From Desulfomicrobium apsheronum (GTDB lineage: Bacteria; Desulfobacterota; Desulfovibrionia; Desulfovibrionales; Desulfomicrobiaceae), in the NCBI RefSeq assembly GCF_900114115.1, contig NZ_FORX01000022.1, positions 21,125 to 85,124 of the forward strand: 64,000 nt of DNA, in the 5' to 3' direction. The notes under the pieces were generated by a model that saw nothing but the letters and a program-made list of their open reading frames with translations, did not search any database and was not told where the DNA came from. Made by a program: the position numbers and the translations under genes. This document shows positions 17,493 to 26,989 of this stretch, in pieces (position 1 is the first letter of the stretch; every line of letters begins with the position of its first letter).

Positions 17493-19025
17493 TCAGAGCG
17501 GCAACAGCAGGCTCTCTCCGGTCATCTCTACGGGCTTTTCAATCCCGAGGATGGCCAGGATGGTCGGCGCCACGTCGGCCAGGCGACCGTCGCGCACCTT
17601 GAAGTTTCCCGGCCCCACGTAGACGAAGGGCACGGGATTCAGGCTGTGGGAAGTCTTCACGTTGCCCTGCGCGTCCAGCATATCCTCGGCGTTGCCATGG
17701 TCCGCCGTGACCAGCAGCGTGCCTCCCATCTTCACCACGCTATCCATAACCCGCCCCAGACACTGATCCACGGCCTCGCAGGCCTTGATGGCGGCCGGGA
17801 TGACCCCGGTGTGTCCGACCATGTCCAGGTTGGCGAAATTGCAGATCACCATGTCGTAGTTCCCCGACTCCAGAGCCGCCACAAGAGTATCCGTGACCTT
17901 GTTCACGCTCATCTCCGGCTTGAAGTCGTAGGTGGGCACGTCCTTGGGCGAAGGCAGAAGTTCACGGTCCTCTCCAGGAAAAGGCGTTTCCTGGCCGCCG
18001 TTGAAAAAATAGGTCACGTGGGCGTATTTTTCCGTCTCGGCCGTGCGCAGCTGGCGCATGCCCCGTTCGGACACGACCTGGCCCAGAATGCGGTCCAGGC
18101 TGACCGGCGGAAAGAGCACGGGCAGGCCAAAATCCTTTTCGTAGCGGGTCATGGTCACAAAACGCGACAGGGCGATCTTGCGCGGCCGCGCGAACCCGGT
18201 GAAATCATCCTCGGTCAGGGCACGGGTCAGCTCGCGCGCCCGGTCGGCCCTGAAGTTGAAGAAGAGCACGGCGTCGCCGTCCCCGATCAGGCCCGAAGGC
18301 TGCCCATCGCGCAGGATCACGCGGGGTTTCACAAACTCGTCGTTCTCCCCGGCCGCGTATCCGTCGCTGACCGCATCGGCCGCGCTGACGGCAGTCAGCC
18401 CCCGGCCCTCGGTCATGGCCGCATAAGCCAGCTCGACCCTATCCCAGCGCTGATCCCGGTCCATGGCGTAGTAGCGCCCCGAGACCGAAACGATGCGCCC
18501 CGCGCCCATGCGGGCCAAATCGGCCTCCAGGGCCTTTATGTAGCCCAGGCCACTGCGCGGCGGCGTATCCCGGCCGTCCAGAAATGCGTGCACGCAGATG
18601 TCCGCCACGCCCTGATCGCTCAAGGATCGAATCAGCGCCACGAGATGATCCTGCATGCTGTGCACGCCGCCATCGGAGACCAGGCCCATGAGATGCACGC
18701 GCCCCGAGCCCCCCCTGGCCGCGCCCGCAAGCTCGGCCAGTACGGGGTTTGCGGCCAGGGAACCGTCCTCTATGGCCAGGTTGATGCGCATGATGTCCTG
18801 ATAGACGATCCGCCCCGCGCCAAGGTTCAGGTGCCCGACCTCCGAGTTGCCCATCTGGCCGTCAGGCAGGCCGACGTCCCGGCCCATGCACTTGAGTTCT
18901 CCCTTTGGGTGGGCAGAGAGAAGCGCGTCCATGCGCGGTGTGCGGGCCTGGCTGACGGCGTTCCCCGGACCAGGGGCGGCCTTGCCCCAACCGTCCAGAA
19001 TGAGGAGCACGCAGGGCTTTTTCAT
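17493..19025 (-). CDS. gpmI: 2,3-bisphosphoglycerate-independent phosphoglycerate mutase
   Basis: Glycolytic enzyme of 510 residues, the normal length for this manganese-dependent mutase of the alkaline-phosphatase superfamily. LILDGWG near the N-terminus holds a metal Asp. The catalytic Ser lies in GQMGNSEVGHLNLGAG near residue 62. HAFLDGRDTPP and the late TADHGNAEDM provide further ligands. It converts 3- to 2-phosphoglycerate in the cytoplasm. The start overlaps the rsfS stop by four bases, implying translational coupling. Confidence 0.95.
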   Translation of the reverse strand: MKKPCVLLILDGWGKAAPGPGNAVSQARTPRMDALLSAHPKGELKCMGRDVGLPDGQMGNSEVGHLNLGAGRIVYQDIMRINLAIEDGSLAANPVLAELAGAARGGSGRVHLMGLVSDGGVHSMQDHLVALIRSLSDQGVADICVHAFLDGRDTPPRSGLGYIKALEADLARMGAGRIVSVSGRYYAMDRDQRWDRVELAYAAMTEGRGLTAVSAADAVSDGYAAGENDEFVKPRVILRDGQPSGLIGDGDAVLFFNFRADRARELTRALTEDDFTGFARPRKIALSRFVTMTRYEKDFGLPVLFPPVSLDRILGQVVSERGMRQLRTAETEKYAHVTYFFNGGQETPFPGEDRELLPSPKDVPTYDFKPEMSVNKVTDTLVAALESGNYDMVICNFANLDMVGHTGVIPAAIKACEAVDQCLGRVMDSVVKMGGTLLVTADHGNAEDMLDAQGNVKTSHSLNPVPFVYVGPGNFKVRDGRLADVAPTILAILGIEKPVEMTGESLLLPL

Positions 19026-19384
19026 TTGCCTTCCCCGGCCGTGACGCTCGCGGGGAGCTCAAGAGCCGTGGCCTGTGAGTAAAGACCTTCGACGTTGTAC
19101 ATGGAACGCATCTCGTCCTGAAAAACATGCACGATGACGTCGTTGCAATCGACCAGCACCCAATGGCCGCTCTGCATACCCTCGACGCCGAAAAATTCCC
19201 ATTTCCTTTCCGCCAGCTTTTGCATGACTTCGTCCGCCAGGGACTGGGCATGCTTGGCCGATCTGGCCGTGACAAAGATCATGGTCTCGGTCAGAGGGGA
19301 AAATCCCCGCACGTCAAGGGCTTTGATATTCGTTCCTTTCTTGTCCGAAAGCCAAGTCACGATCTGTTCAATCTTTTCTTCCAT
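19022..19384 (-). CDS. rsfS: Ribosome silencing factor RsfS
   Basis: Protein of 120 residues of the RsfS/DUF143 family, which binds uL14 and blocks subunit joining during starvation. Typical segments are ALDVRGFSPLTETMIFVTAR, HWVLVDCNDVIVHVFQDEMR and MYNVEGLY. Cytoplasmic. It is the first gene of a two-gene transcript with gpmI. The upstream region on the minus strand carries its promoter. Confidence 0.93.
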   Translation of the reverse strand: MEEKIEQIVTWLSDKKGTNIKALDVRGFSPLTETMIFVTARSAKHAQSLADEVMQKLAERKWEFFGVEGMQSGHWVLVDCNDVIVHVFQDEMRSMYNVEGLYSQATALELPASVTAGEGK

Positions 19385-19499
19385 AAGGTTCGCTTACACT
19401 CCGTATGCTATTTTATCGCTCAAACTCAAATTTTCTACGTCAATTCTCCATGCAGGGCAATGAGGCAAACCTTGACGAATGCGGCGGGTCAAGGCATAG

Positions 19500-19636
19500 G
19501 TCTGCAATGCAGTATATTATCGATTCAGACCTTTTCCTGATATTTAGAAGCCCCTTCGGTGAGGGGGCCACGGTGTAGCGCACGCCGCGCGAATGATTCC
19601 AATTGCCGTGAACAGCCCCTTGTTCACGGCTTTTTT
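19500..19636 (+). ncRNA. Candidate leader RNA or small RNA upstream of paaK
   Basis: No plus-strand gene precedes this stretch, yet it contains a full intrinsic terminator: GCCGTGAAC/GTTCACGGC stem at 19605-19630 followed by six T residues. Upstream are two more potential hairpins, CTGCAATGCAG (19502-19512) and GCCCC...GGGGC (19551-19568). paaK begins 26 bases after the T run. It may be a small RNA or a transcription-attenuating leader. I could not match it to a known riboswitch. Confidence 0.45.
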
Positions 19637-19662
19637 CATTTTTTTTACCTGGAGGATCAGCC

Positions 19663-20964
19663 ATGCTTTACGACGTTTCGAACGAAACCATGCCCCGGGA
19701 AGAACTGGAGGCCCTGCAGCTCAAGCGGCTCAAGGCCATGGTTGAAAAGGTCTACTACAACGTGCCCTTCTACCAGGGCAGATTCAACGAGATGAACGTC
19801 CGGCCGGAGCAGATCCGTTCCCTGGAGGACCTGAAATACCTGCCCTTCACCGAGAAACAGGATCTGCGCAACAACTATCCCTTTGGCCTTTTCGCCGTGC
19901 CCCGGGACAATGTCGTGCGCGTGCACGCATCCTCCGGCACCACGGGCAAGGCCACCGTGGTCGGCTACACTCAGCGCGACGTGAACACCTGGGCCGAGCT
20001 GATGGCCCGCTCGCTCATGTGCGCCGGAGCCAGCCGCCGCGACATCGTGCACAACGCCTACGGATACGGCCTCTTCACCGGAGGCTTAGGCATGCACTAC
20101 GGCGTGGAGCGCCTGGGCGCGACCATCCTGCCCATCTCCGGCGGCGGCACCAGACGCCAGGTCATGCTCATGCGCGACTTCGGCTCGACCATCCTGTGCA
20201 GCACCCCGTCCTACGCGCTCTTCCTGTACGAATCGGTCCTCGCGGCGGGCATGAGCATCTCCGACCTGAAGCTGCACACGGGCATCTTCGGCGCCGAACC
20301 CTGGAGCGAAAAGATGCGCTCCGAGATCGAATCCAAGCTGCAGATAAAGGCCCTCGACATCTACGGCCTGTCCGAGATCATGGGTCCGGGCGTGGGCATG
20401 GAGTGCTGCGACGCCCAGGACGGCCTGCACATCTGGGAGGACCACTTCCTCATCGAGATCATCGACCCCGAGACGGGCGAGCAGCTGCCCCTGGGCGAGA
20501 CCGGCGAACTGGTCATCACCACCATCACCAAGGAAGCCCAGCCGCTGATCCGCTACCGCACCCGCGACATCACGCGCATCGAGGCCATCCCCTGCCGTTG
20601 CGGCCGCACCCACCGGCGCATTTCGCGCATCCAGGGCCGCAGCGATGACATGCTCATCATCCGCGGCGTGAACGTGTTCCCGCAGCAGATCGAGACCATC
20701 CTGCTCGAAACCCAGGGCGTGGCCCCGCATTACCAGCTCATCCTGACCCGTCAGGGCAGCCTGGACATGCTGGAGGTCAAGGTCGAGGTGGACGAAAAGC
20801 TCTTCTCCGACGAGATCAGGCATTTACAGCGTATCGAAGCCAAGATACAAAAAAATATCAAGGAATTCCTGGGCGTCACCGCCAAGGTGACCCTGTCCGA
20901 ACCGCAGAGTATCGAACGCTCCGAAGGTAAGGCCAAACGCATCATCGACCTGCGCAACTCGTAA
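19663..20964 (+). CDS. paaK: Phenylacetate-CoA ligase
   Basis: AMP-forming ligase of 433 residues that activates phenylacetate or a similar aryl acid to its CoA thioester. The ATP-binding loop is [14 protein letters not shown] at about residues 87-100. [11 protein letters not shown] and [15 protein letters not shown] are diagnostic of PaaK, and [19 protein letters not shown] marks the hinge into the C-terminal domain. GGAGG is close to ATG 19663. In anaerobes paaK with an ACT-domain gene is common beside aryl-pyruvate metabolism; no indolepyruvate oxidoreductase is seen here. Confidence 0.93.
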   Translation: MLYDVSNETMPREELEALQLKRLKAMVEKVYYNVPFYQGRFNEMNVRPEQIRSLEDLKYLPFTEKQDLRNNYPFGLFAVPRDNVVRVHASSGTTGKATVVGYTQRDVNTWAELMARSLMCAGASRRDIVHNAYGYGLFTGGLGMHYGVERLGATILPISGGGTRRQVMLMRDFGSTILCSTPSYALFLYESVLAAGMSISDLKLHTGIFGAEPWSEKMRSEIESKLQIKALDIYGLSEIMGPGVGMECCDAQDGLHIWEDHFLIEIIDPETGEQLPLGETGELVITTITKEAQPLIRYRTRDITRIEAIPCRCGRTHRRISRIQGRSDDMLIIRGVNVFPQQIETILLETQGVAPHYQLILTRQGSLDMLEVKVEVDEKLFSDEIRHLQRIEAKIQKNIKEFLGVTAKVTLSEPQSIERSEGKAKRIIDLRNS

Positions 20965-21015
20965 TCAACTGGGCCGGCGCCACCAAGCGTCACCCACCCC
21001 AGACCGGGAGGAATC

Positions 21016-21447
21016 ATGAAAGTTGAACAGATTTCCGTTTTTCTGGAAAACAGAGCCGGCCGCCTGGCCGAAGTGACCAAGACCCTGGCCGAAAACCAGA
21101 TCAATATCCGCGCCCTGTCCCTGGCCGACACCTCCGATTTCGGCATCCTGCGCCTCATCGTGACCGACAACGAAAAGGCCAAGGAAGTGCTCAAGGCCAA
21201 AGGCTTCACCGTGGGCCGCACCAATGTCGTGGCCGCCGAGGTGGGCGATCGTCCCGGCGGACTGCACACCATCCTGGAGATGCTCAACGCGGGCGGGGTG
21301 AACGTGGAGTACATGTACGCCTTCGTGACCCAGAGCGGCCGCAACGCCATCCTCATCTTCCGTTTCGACCGCACGGACCAGGCCATCGAGGTCTTGCAGA
21401 AGAACAGCGTGCGCATCCTGTCCGGAGACGAACTCTACACCCTCTGA
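21016..21447 (+). CDS. Tandem ACT-domain protein
   Basis: Protein of 143 residues containing two ACT domains and nothing else. The first begins [20 protein letters not shown]; the second begins around [23 protein letters not shown] domains bind amino acids and regulate enzymes. It lies 51 bases after paaK and is followed by a terminator, so it probably senses an aromatic amino acid for that pathway (inferred from context). Confidence 0.88.
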   Translation: MKVEQISVFLENRAGRLAEVTKTLAENQINIRALSLADTSDFGILRLIVTDNEKAKEVLKAKGFTVGRTNVVAAEVGDRPGGLHTILEMLNAGGVNVEYMYAFVTQSGRNAILIFRFDRTDQAIEVLQKNSVRILSGDELYTL

Positions 21448-21501
21448 TTCCAGATCGCGCCGTGCCCGAAACGGGGCAGGCCATTCTTGCAGTCAAACCC
21501 G

Positions 21502-21527
21502 GCCCTCGTCCCGCGACGGGGGCTTTT
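21502..21527 (+). terminator. Terminator of the paaK-ACT operon
   Basis: GCCC-CGTC/GACG-GGGC stem at 21502-21523 followed by five T residues. Confidence 0.8.
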
Positions 21528-21649
21528 TCGTCCAAAAGGGAAAATCACGTGCGCACCGTCCTGCCCATGCCGACCGTCAACCGATCGAACACCGCCGCGC
21601 CCCGTCCCGCGCCATCCAGACCGGCGCACGCCCGGACCACGAGGCACGC

Positions 21650-22543
21650 GTGACGTCCGCCCGATCCTTCCGATTTCAGCGTGTCTATGTAGAGATCACC
21701 AACATCTGCAACCTGCGCTGCGACTTCTGCGCCGGAACGACACGCCCCCCCGCGAGCATGGACCCCGAGTTCTTCAGGCGCGTCCTGGATCAGCTCGTAC
21801 CGCTCACGGACCAAGTCTGCCTGCATGTCATGGGCGAACCGCTCCTGCATCCGCACCTTGAGACCATCCTTGAACTTTGCGCGGCGGCAGGGATCGGGGT
21901 CAACCTGACCACCAACGCCGCCCTGCTGCACGGCAAGGCGGACATGCTGATGCGGGCGCGGGCCCTGCGGCAGGTCAATTTCTCCATGCAGTCCCTGCGC
22001 CGGGGCGAGGACCTTGACCACGACACCCTGGAACGCATCCTTGAATTCAGCCTGCGCGCGGCGGAACTGCGCCCCGAGCTCTTCATCAATTTCCGGCTCT
22101 GGACCCTGCAAAGCCTCAACGCTTCCGAACACAGCCAATTCAATGCGGTGATCCTGCACCGCATCGCGGCCGCCCTTGACCGCGAAATCCAGCCCCCCGC
22201 GCCGGGACGCAAGAGCTCAAGGCTGCTGGGCCGCATCTATCTGCACACGGACACGGTCTTCGAATGGCCGGGCGACCTGACCACGCTGGAAAGATCGCGC
22301 GGGTTCTGTCACGCCCTGTCCACACATTGCGCCATCCTGGTCGACGGCACGGTCTGCCCGTGCTGTCTCGACGCGGACGCGAGGCTCGCCCTGGGCAACA
22401 TCCATGATACCCCTCTGACCGCCATCCTGGACTCGCCACGGGCCCGGGCCATGGCCGCCGGTTTCGCGGCGGGCAGGCTCGTGGAAGAGGTCTGCCGCCA
22501 CTGCACCTATTGCCGCAGGTTCAAAAGCAGGGCACAACGCTGA
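21650..22543 (+). CDS. Radical SAM/SPASM-type protein
   Basis: Protein of 297 residues. The cluster motif EITNICNLRCDFCAG near residues 15-29 has CxxxCxxC spacing. A SAM-binding region (HVMGEPLLHP) follows, and Cys-rich segments lie near the end (GTVCPCCLDADARLALGNI and CRHCTYCRRF), resembling a SPASM auxiliary-cluster domain. The substrate is unknown; no peptide precursor gene was seen nearby. The start is GTG 21650 with GAGG five bases upstream. Confidence 0.82.
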   Translation: MTSARSFRFQRVYVEITNICNLRCDFCAGTTRPPASMDPEFFRRVLDQLVPLTDQVCLHVMGEPLLHPHLETILELCAAAGIGVNLTTNAALLHGKADMLMRARALRQVNFSMQSLRRGEDLDHDTLERILEFSLRAAELRPELFINFRLWTLQSLNASEHSQFNAVILHRIAAALDREIQPPAPGRKSSRLLGRIYLHTDTVFEWPGDLTTLERSRGFCHALSTHCAILVDGTVCPCCLDADARLALGNIHDTPLTAILDSPRARAMAAGFAAGRLVEEVCRHCTYCRRFKSRAQR

Positions 22544-22596
22544 GCACGCCCCGCGCACAACCCGCGCCGAACACGCAGACCCATCCCGAGTGCCTC

Positions 22597-23547
22597 ATGG
22601 ATCATTACTCACGCTCCGCCCTCAACACCTTTGCCGGCCTGGTCCTGAACCGCAAGCCACTTGCCCCCCTCGATGCCCCTGACTGGGAAAAAAGCCTGAC
22701 ATCGAAGCACGCCGTCTTTGTCGTGGTCCGGGGGGACGAAATCCTCTTCGACGGAACCCGGCTCGAACCGCTCCTGCTGGCCCCGCCCATGCTTGGCGCA
22801 TGCGACCGGGCCCATCTGCAGGCCATGCTCCTGGGCGATGACGGCAGCCGCCGCTATTTCGCCATCAACATCGAACGCCTCCCGGCGGGCACGGTTCAAT
22901 GCCTGAGCAGCCTTGGAACCTTTGTCCCCTTGCGTCGGCACGCGGCCGTGCTGCCAAGGCAAATGGCCGCCCTGCTCGGATACGCCCGCGCCGTCGCGGG
23001 ATGGCACAGCCTGGCCCGCTACTGCGGCCTGTGCGGCCACCCCACCATGCCAAGGCCCGGCTCCCCGGCCCAGACATGCACCAATCCGGCATGCGGCGCG
23101 GTGCATTTTCCCCGCGTCAATCCGGCCATGATCGTCCTGGTGCACCACAGGGACAGCCAGGGTGACAGATGCCTGCTCGGCCGTCAGTCCCTCTGGCAGC
23201 CACGTGTCTACTCGGCCCTCTCCGGCTATGTGGAGCCCGGGGAAAGCGTGGAGGACGCAGTCCTGCGCGAGGTCATGGAGGAGACGGGAGTCACGGTGCG
23301 CGACATTCACTATTTTTCTTCCCAGCCCTGGCCGTTTTCCGGTTCGCTCATGCTCGGTTTTCATGCCCGCGCGACCAGCACTAAAATTCACATCGACGAG
23401 GACGAACTCGAGGACGCCCGCTGGTTCGCACGCCACGAAATCCCCGCCCTGCTCGATTCCGGCGAACTGGCCCTGCCATCGGCCGAAACCATCGCCCGGC
23501 ATCTCTTCGACGCCTGGTATCTTGGCGGCGAAATCGGCCGGGACTGA
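22597..23547 (+). CDS. nudC: NAD+ diphosphatase NudC
   Basis: Nudix hydrolase of 316 residues. A zinc ribbon (YCGLCG...CTNPACG, near residues 142-166) precedes the Nudix box GYVEPGESVEDAVLREVMEE. The NudC-specific motif SQPWPFSGSLMLGF follows. NudC hydrolyses NADH and can remove NAD caps from RNA. The start is at ATG 22597 (MDHYSRS), 51 bases after the radical SAM stop, so the two may be co-transcribed. Confidence 0.92.
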   Translation: MDHYSRSALNTFAGLVLNRKPLAPLDAPDWEKSLTSKHAVFVVVRGDEILFDGTRLEPLLLAPPMLGACDRAHLQAMLLGDDGSRRYFAINIERLPAGTVQCLSSLGTFVPLRRHAAVLPRQMAALLGYARAVAGWHSLARYCGLCGHPTMPRPGSPAQTCTNPACGAVHFPRVNPAMIVLVHHRDSQGDRCLLGRQSLWQPRVYSALSGYVEPGESVEDAVLREVMEETGVTVRDIHYFSSQPWPFSGSLMLGFHARATSTKIHIDEDELEDARWFARHEIPALLDSGELALPSAETIARHLFDAWYLGGEIGRD

Positions 23548-23679
23548 AACCCTTTACCGTGCGGCAGGCAAACCACGCGGCAGGCCGGACCGGGTCAGAT
23601 CATTGCATCCGCCCGATGATTATGGTTAAAGATATGAAAGCAGACTGCCGGTTTTGAAATATCACCACGGGAGAAAACC

Positions 23680-24795
23680 ATGGGTAAAAAACTGCTCCTG
23701 GCCGGAGGCGGCCACGCACATATGACCATCCTGGCCCACATGCGGGATCTGGTCCGGGAAGGACACGAAGTAACCGTCGTACAACCATCCGATTTTCATT
23801 ATTATTCCGGCATGGGTCCAGGCATGCTCGGTACGACCTACACTCCGGACGAGATCCGCTTCGCCACCCGCCAGGTTGTCGAAAGCATGGGCGGAACCTT
23901 CGTGCGGGACAAGGTCACGCACATAGACGCTAAGCAGCGCCAGGTCACCCTGGCCTCCGGCAGCACCCTGGAATACGACGTGCTGTCCTGCAACGCGGGC
24001 AGCTTCATCCCCTTTGACAACATCCACGGCGACACATCGAACATCTTCACTGTCAAGCCCATCGAACGGCTGCAGGAAGCGCAGCGGGCCGTGATCTCTC
24101 TCTGCGCAGCCAGGACCAAGCCCCATGTGGCCGTGGTCGGCGGCGGCCCGGCCGCGCTCGAAATCGCGGGCAACGTGCGCAAGCTCGCCAAACTGCGAGG
24201 GCGGCACGCGCCTCGAATCACCCTCTTTGCCGGACGCCAGCTCCTGGGCCGTTTTCCGGAAAAGATCCAGACCATGGCCCGGGACTCCCTCACTCTTCAG
24301 GACATCACTATCAATGAAGACGGCTACGTGGACGAGATCCGCAACGGCGTCATCATCCAGAACGGAAAACATCATCACCCGGACATGGTCTTCGTGGCCA
24401 CGGGCGTGCACCCCTCACGGCTTTTTGCCGACTCGGGACTGCCCACGGGGGTCACGGGGGGGCTGCTGGTCAACGAATGGCTGCAAAGCGTGCAACATCC
24501 CGAAATTTTCGGCGGGGGCGACTGCATCGATTTCGAGCCCAAGGCTCTGGACAAGGTCGGCGTCTATGCCGTGCGCGAAAACCCGGTCCTGCTGCGCAAT
24601 GTCCGCGCCGCCCTGAACGGGACCAGGCTGCAGCGCTTCGATCCCGGCGGAAGCTACCTGCTCCTCTTCAACATGGGCGACGACACGGCCATTTTCAGCA
24701 AGGGACCACTCATGTTCCGCAACTGGCTGGGATTTTTGCTCAAGGACTATATCGATCGACGCTTCATGCGTCATTTCCAGGCTCTTGAACGCTGA
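23680..24795 (+). CDS. FAD-dependent pyridine-nucleotide-type oxidoreductase
   Basis: Protein of 371 residues with two dinucleotide-binding folds: KLLLAGGGHAHMTILAH at the N-terminus for FAD and VAVVGGGPAALEIAG near residues 149-163. GGGDCIDFEPK near residue 284 is the FAD-contact segment. It resembles type II NADH dehydrogenases, sulfide:quinone oxidoreductases and the selenide-water-dikinase-associated flavoproteins; the SQR redox cysteines are not evident. A short hydrophobic C-terminus (FRNWLGFLLKDYIDRRF) may bind the membrane. It is the first gene of an operon with an ABC importer. Confidence 0.82.
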   Translation: MGKKLLLAGGGHAHMTILAHMRDLVREGHEVTVVQPSDFHYYSGMGPGMLGTTYTPDEIRFATRQVVESMGGTFVRDKVTHIDAKQRQVTLASGSTLEYDVLSCNAGSFIPFDNIHGDTSNIFTVKPIERLQEAQRAVISLCAARTKPHVAVVGGGPAALEIAGNVRKLAKLRGRHAPRITLFAGRQLLGRFPEKIQTMARDSLTLQDITINEDGYVDEIRNGVIIQNGKHHHPDMVFVATGVHPSRLFADSGLPTGVTGGLLVNEWLQSVQHPEIFGGGDCIDFEPKALDKVGVYAVRENPVLLRNVRAALNGTRLQRFDPGGSYLLLFNMGDDTAIFSKGPLMFRNWLGFLLKDYIDRRFMRHFQALER

Positions 24796-24805
24796 GGCAA
24801 GCACG

Positions 24806-25783
24806 ATGGATCTGCTGCGGGTCACGGCCCTCGGCAAACGCTTCGGCGGCACTGAGGTCTTTCGAGACGTTAGCTTCGACGTGCCCAGAGGTAGCCTCGT
24901 CTCCCTGGTCGGGCCGTCCGGGGTGGGCAAAACGACCCTGCTGCACATCATCGCCGGGCTCGAGGCCGCCGAAAGCGGGACCGTCACCCACTTCGGCGGT
25001 AAGAGGGAAAGGCCCCAGGCCATTCTCGTCTTTCAGGATTACGTGCTCTTCCCGAACATGACGGTCTTCCAGAACATCGCCTTCGGCCTGAAGGCCCGGA
25101 AGATGAAGAGGGCCGCCATCCGGGACAAGGTCTTGCCCATGCTCGGCTATTTCCACCTTGAAGACAGGCGGGATGCCTATCCGTCAGAGCTCTCGGGCGG
25201 ACAGAAGCAGCGCGTGGCCATTGCCCGGGCCATGGTCCTTGAACCCTCGCTCCTGCTTCTGGACGAGCCCTTTGCCAACCTCGACCGCAACCTGAAGATG
25301 GAGACGGCCCTCTTCATCCGCTCAACCCAGCGCAGCTTCGGCATCACCACGATCTGCGTGACCCACGACCTGCAGGAAGCGCTGGCCATGTCCGACCGCA
25401 TCGGGGTCATGCTCGGGGGAAGCCTGCGCCAATACGCTCCGCCGCTGGACGTCTACCGGCGGCCCGTGGACATGGAAACGGCGCGCTTTTTGGGGCCGGT
25501 CAACACCATCACCGCCCCCCTGGCCCGCCTCCTGGGCCTTGAGACCTGCTGGCTGCGACCCGAGGCCCTGCGCCTGGAACCGGACCCGGACGGCCCCGCC
25601 GTCATCACGGCCACGCATTTTGCGGGGCACTACCTGTGCTACACGCTGCGTGTTCTGGACCAGGACCTCGTAGTCTACGCCCTGGAACCCATGGGGCAGC
25701 CAGGGGACAGGATGCACATCCGCGTTTCAAACCAGTATCCGCCCATCTTCAGCGGCTCTCTTCCGGAGGATTCATGCGCATAA
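24806..25783 (+). CDS. ABC transporter ATP-binding protein, YnjD/PotA-like
   Basis: Protein of 325 residues. Walker A is GPSGVGKTTLLHI, the Q loop is FQDYVLFPNMTVFQN, the signature LSGGQKQRVAIARAM, Walker B LLLLDEPFANLDRN, and CVTHDLQEALAMSDR carries the switch His. The C-terminal ~90 residues form a TOBE-like domain (ETCWLRPEALRLEPD). ATG 24806 has GAGG nine bases upstream, 10 bases after the oxidoreductase stop. It works with the two permeases downstream. Confidence 0.88.
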   Translation: MDLLRVTALGKRFGGTEVFRDVSFDVPRGSLVSLVGPSGVGKTTLLHIIAGLEAAESGTVTHFGGKRERPQAILVFQDYVLFPNMTVFQNIAFGLKARKMKRAAIRDKVLPMLGYFHLEDRRDAYPSELSGGQKQRVAIARAMVLEPSLLLLDEPFANLDRNLKMETALFIRSTQRSFGITTICVTHDLQEALAMSDRIGVMLGGSLRQYAPPLDVYRRPVDMETARFLGPVNTITAPLARLLGLETCWLRPEALRLEPDPDGPAVITATHFAGHYLCYTLRVLDQDLVVYALEPMGQPGDRMHIRVSNQYPPIFSGSLPEDSCA

Positions 25784-26988
25784 GATTACTTTTCATCATA
25801 CTCCTTGCGGCCCTGGCCACCGGATGCTCCGAGACTCCGGAACAGACCTCCGTGCTGCAACAGGACTTCGCGAGTCTGGAAAAGTCCGCGCGCGGCACCG
25901 AGGTACGCTGGCACATGTGGGGAGGCAGCGCACAGATCAATCAGTGGATCGACACTTTCGTGACCTCCGAGATGAAACGACTGCACGACATAACCGTGGT
26001 CCGTGTGCCCATGGATGCGCCGGTCTTCGTCAACAAGCTGCTGACCGAGAAGGCTGCGGGCAAGACCACCGGGACCATGGACCTCTTGTGGATCAACGGC
26101 GAAAATTTCAAGAACTCCATGCAGGCCGGCGTGCTCTTCGGGCCCTTCACGGACAGGCTGCCGAACTTCACGGCCTGGTATGACCCGCAAAAATCAGCCC
26201 ATGATTTCGGCTATCCCGTGAACGGCTTCGAGGCACCCTACGGCCGGGCCCAGTTCGTCTTCGAATACGACACGGCCCGCACGCCAATGCCTCCGGCCAC
26301 TCTGGCCGAACTTGCCGACTGGATCAGGGCCAACCCCGGACGCTTCACCTACCCGCAGCCCCCGGACTTCACGGGCTCGGCCTTCCTGCGTCAGGTCTTC
26401 TACGCCACCACGGGCGGTCACGAGCAGTACATGAACGGCTTCAACGCCGATCTCTATGCCGAGAACGCCCCCAGGACCTTTGCCTGGCTTGGCGAACTCA
26501 AGCCCCACCTGTGGCAGCAGGGGCGGACCTATCCCAAGGACGCCGCCGCGCTGGACACCCTGTTCGCGCGGGGCGAAATCGACATGGCCATGTCCTATCA
26601 CCCGGCCCACGCGCAGATGAAAATCCTGGAAAAGACCTACCCGGAAACGGTGCGGACCTTTGTCCTGGCCGAGGGGGCCATCTTCAACACCCACTTCACG
26701 GCCATTCCCTTCAATGCCTCGAACAAGGCGGGCGCCATGGTCCTGGCCAATTTCCTGATGAGTCCCGAGGCCCAGCTCTCCAAATTCAGACCCGAAAACT
26801 GGGGCGACCTGCCCGCTCTTGAAGTTGCAAAACTCGAAGAGGCGCAGCGCAAGGCCTTTGACGAGGTCGACCTGGGCGCGGCCACTCTTGGAACGGATGT
26901 CCTCTCTGCGGCCGCCGTGCCGGAGATCAGCCCTGAATATCTGGAGCTTCTTGAAAGAGACTGGGACACGTTCATTCTCGGGCACTAA
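25774..26988 (+). CDS. ABC transporter substrate-binding lipoprotein, YnjB-like
   Basis: Protein of 404 residues with a lipoprotein signal (LLAALATGC, lipidated Cys near residue 18). The mature part matches the YnjB type, with RWHMWGGSAQINQWIDTFV and DLLWINGENFKNSMQAGVLF. The ATG follows GGAGG and overlaps the ATPase gene by ten bases. The substrate of YnjBCD-type systems is uncertain; sulfate/thiamine-family relatedness is only structural. Confidence 0.85.
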   Translation: MRIRLLFIILLAALATGCSETPEQTSVLQQDFASLEKSARGTEVRWHMWGGSAQINQWIDTFVTSEMKRLHDITVVRVPMDAPVFVNKLLTEKAAGKTTGTMDLLWINGENFKNSMQAGVLFGPFTDRLPNFTAWYDPQKSAHDFGYPVNGFEAPYGRAQFVFEYDTARTPMPPATLAELADWIRANPGRFTYPQPPDFTGSAFLRQVFYATTGGHEQYMNGFNADLYAENAPRTFAWLGELKPHLWQQGRTYPKDAAALDTLFARGEIDMAMSYHPAHAQMKILEKTYPETVRTFVLAEGAIFNTHFTAIPFNASNKAGAMVLANFLMSPEAQLSKFRPENWGDLPALEVAKLEEAQRKAFDEVDLGAATLGTDVLSAAAVPEISPEYLELLERDWDTFILGH

Positions 26989-26989
26989 A

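Noticed and set aside
19500..19636. 6S RNA or a known riboswitch
   Set aside because: A GATATTT segment and hairpins suggested it, but the characteristic conserved parts of 6S RNA or known aptamers could not be found by eye.
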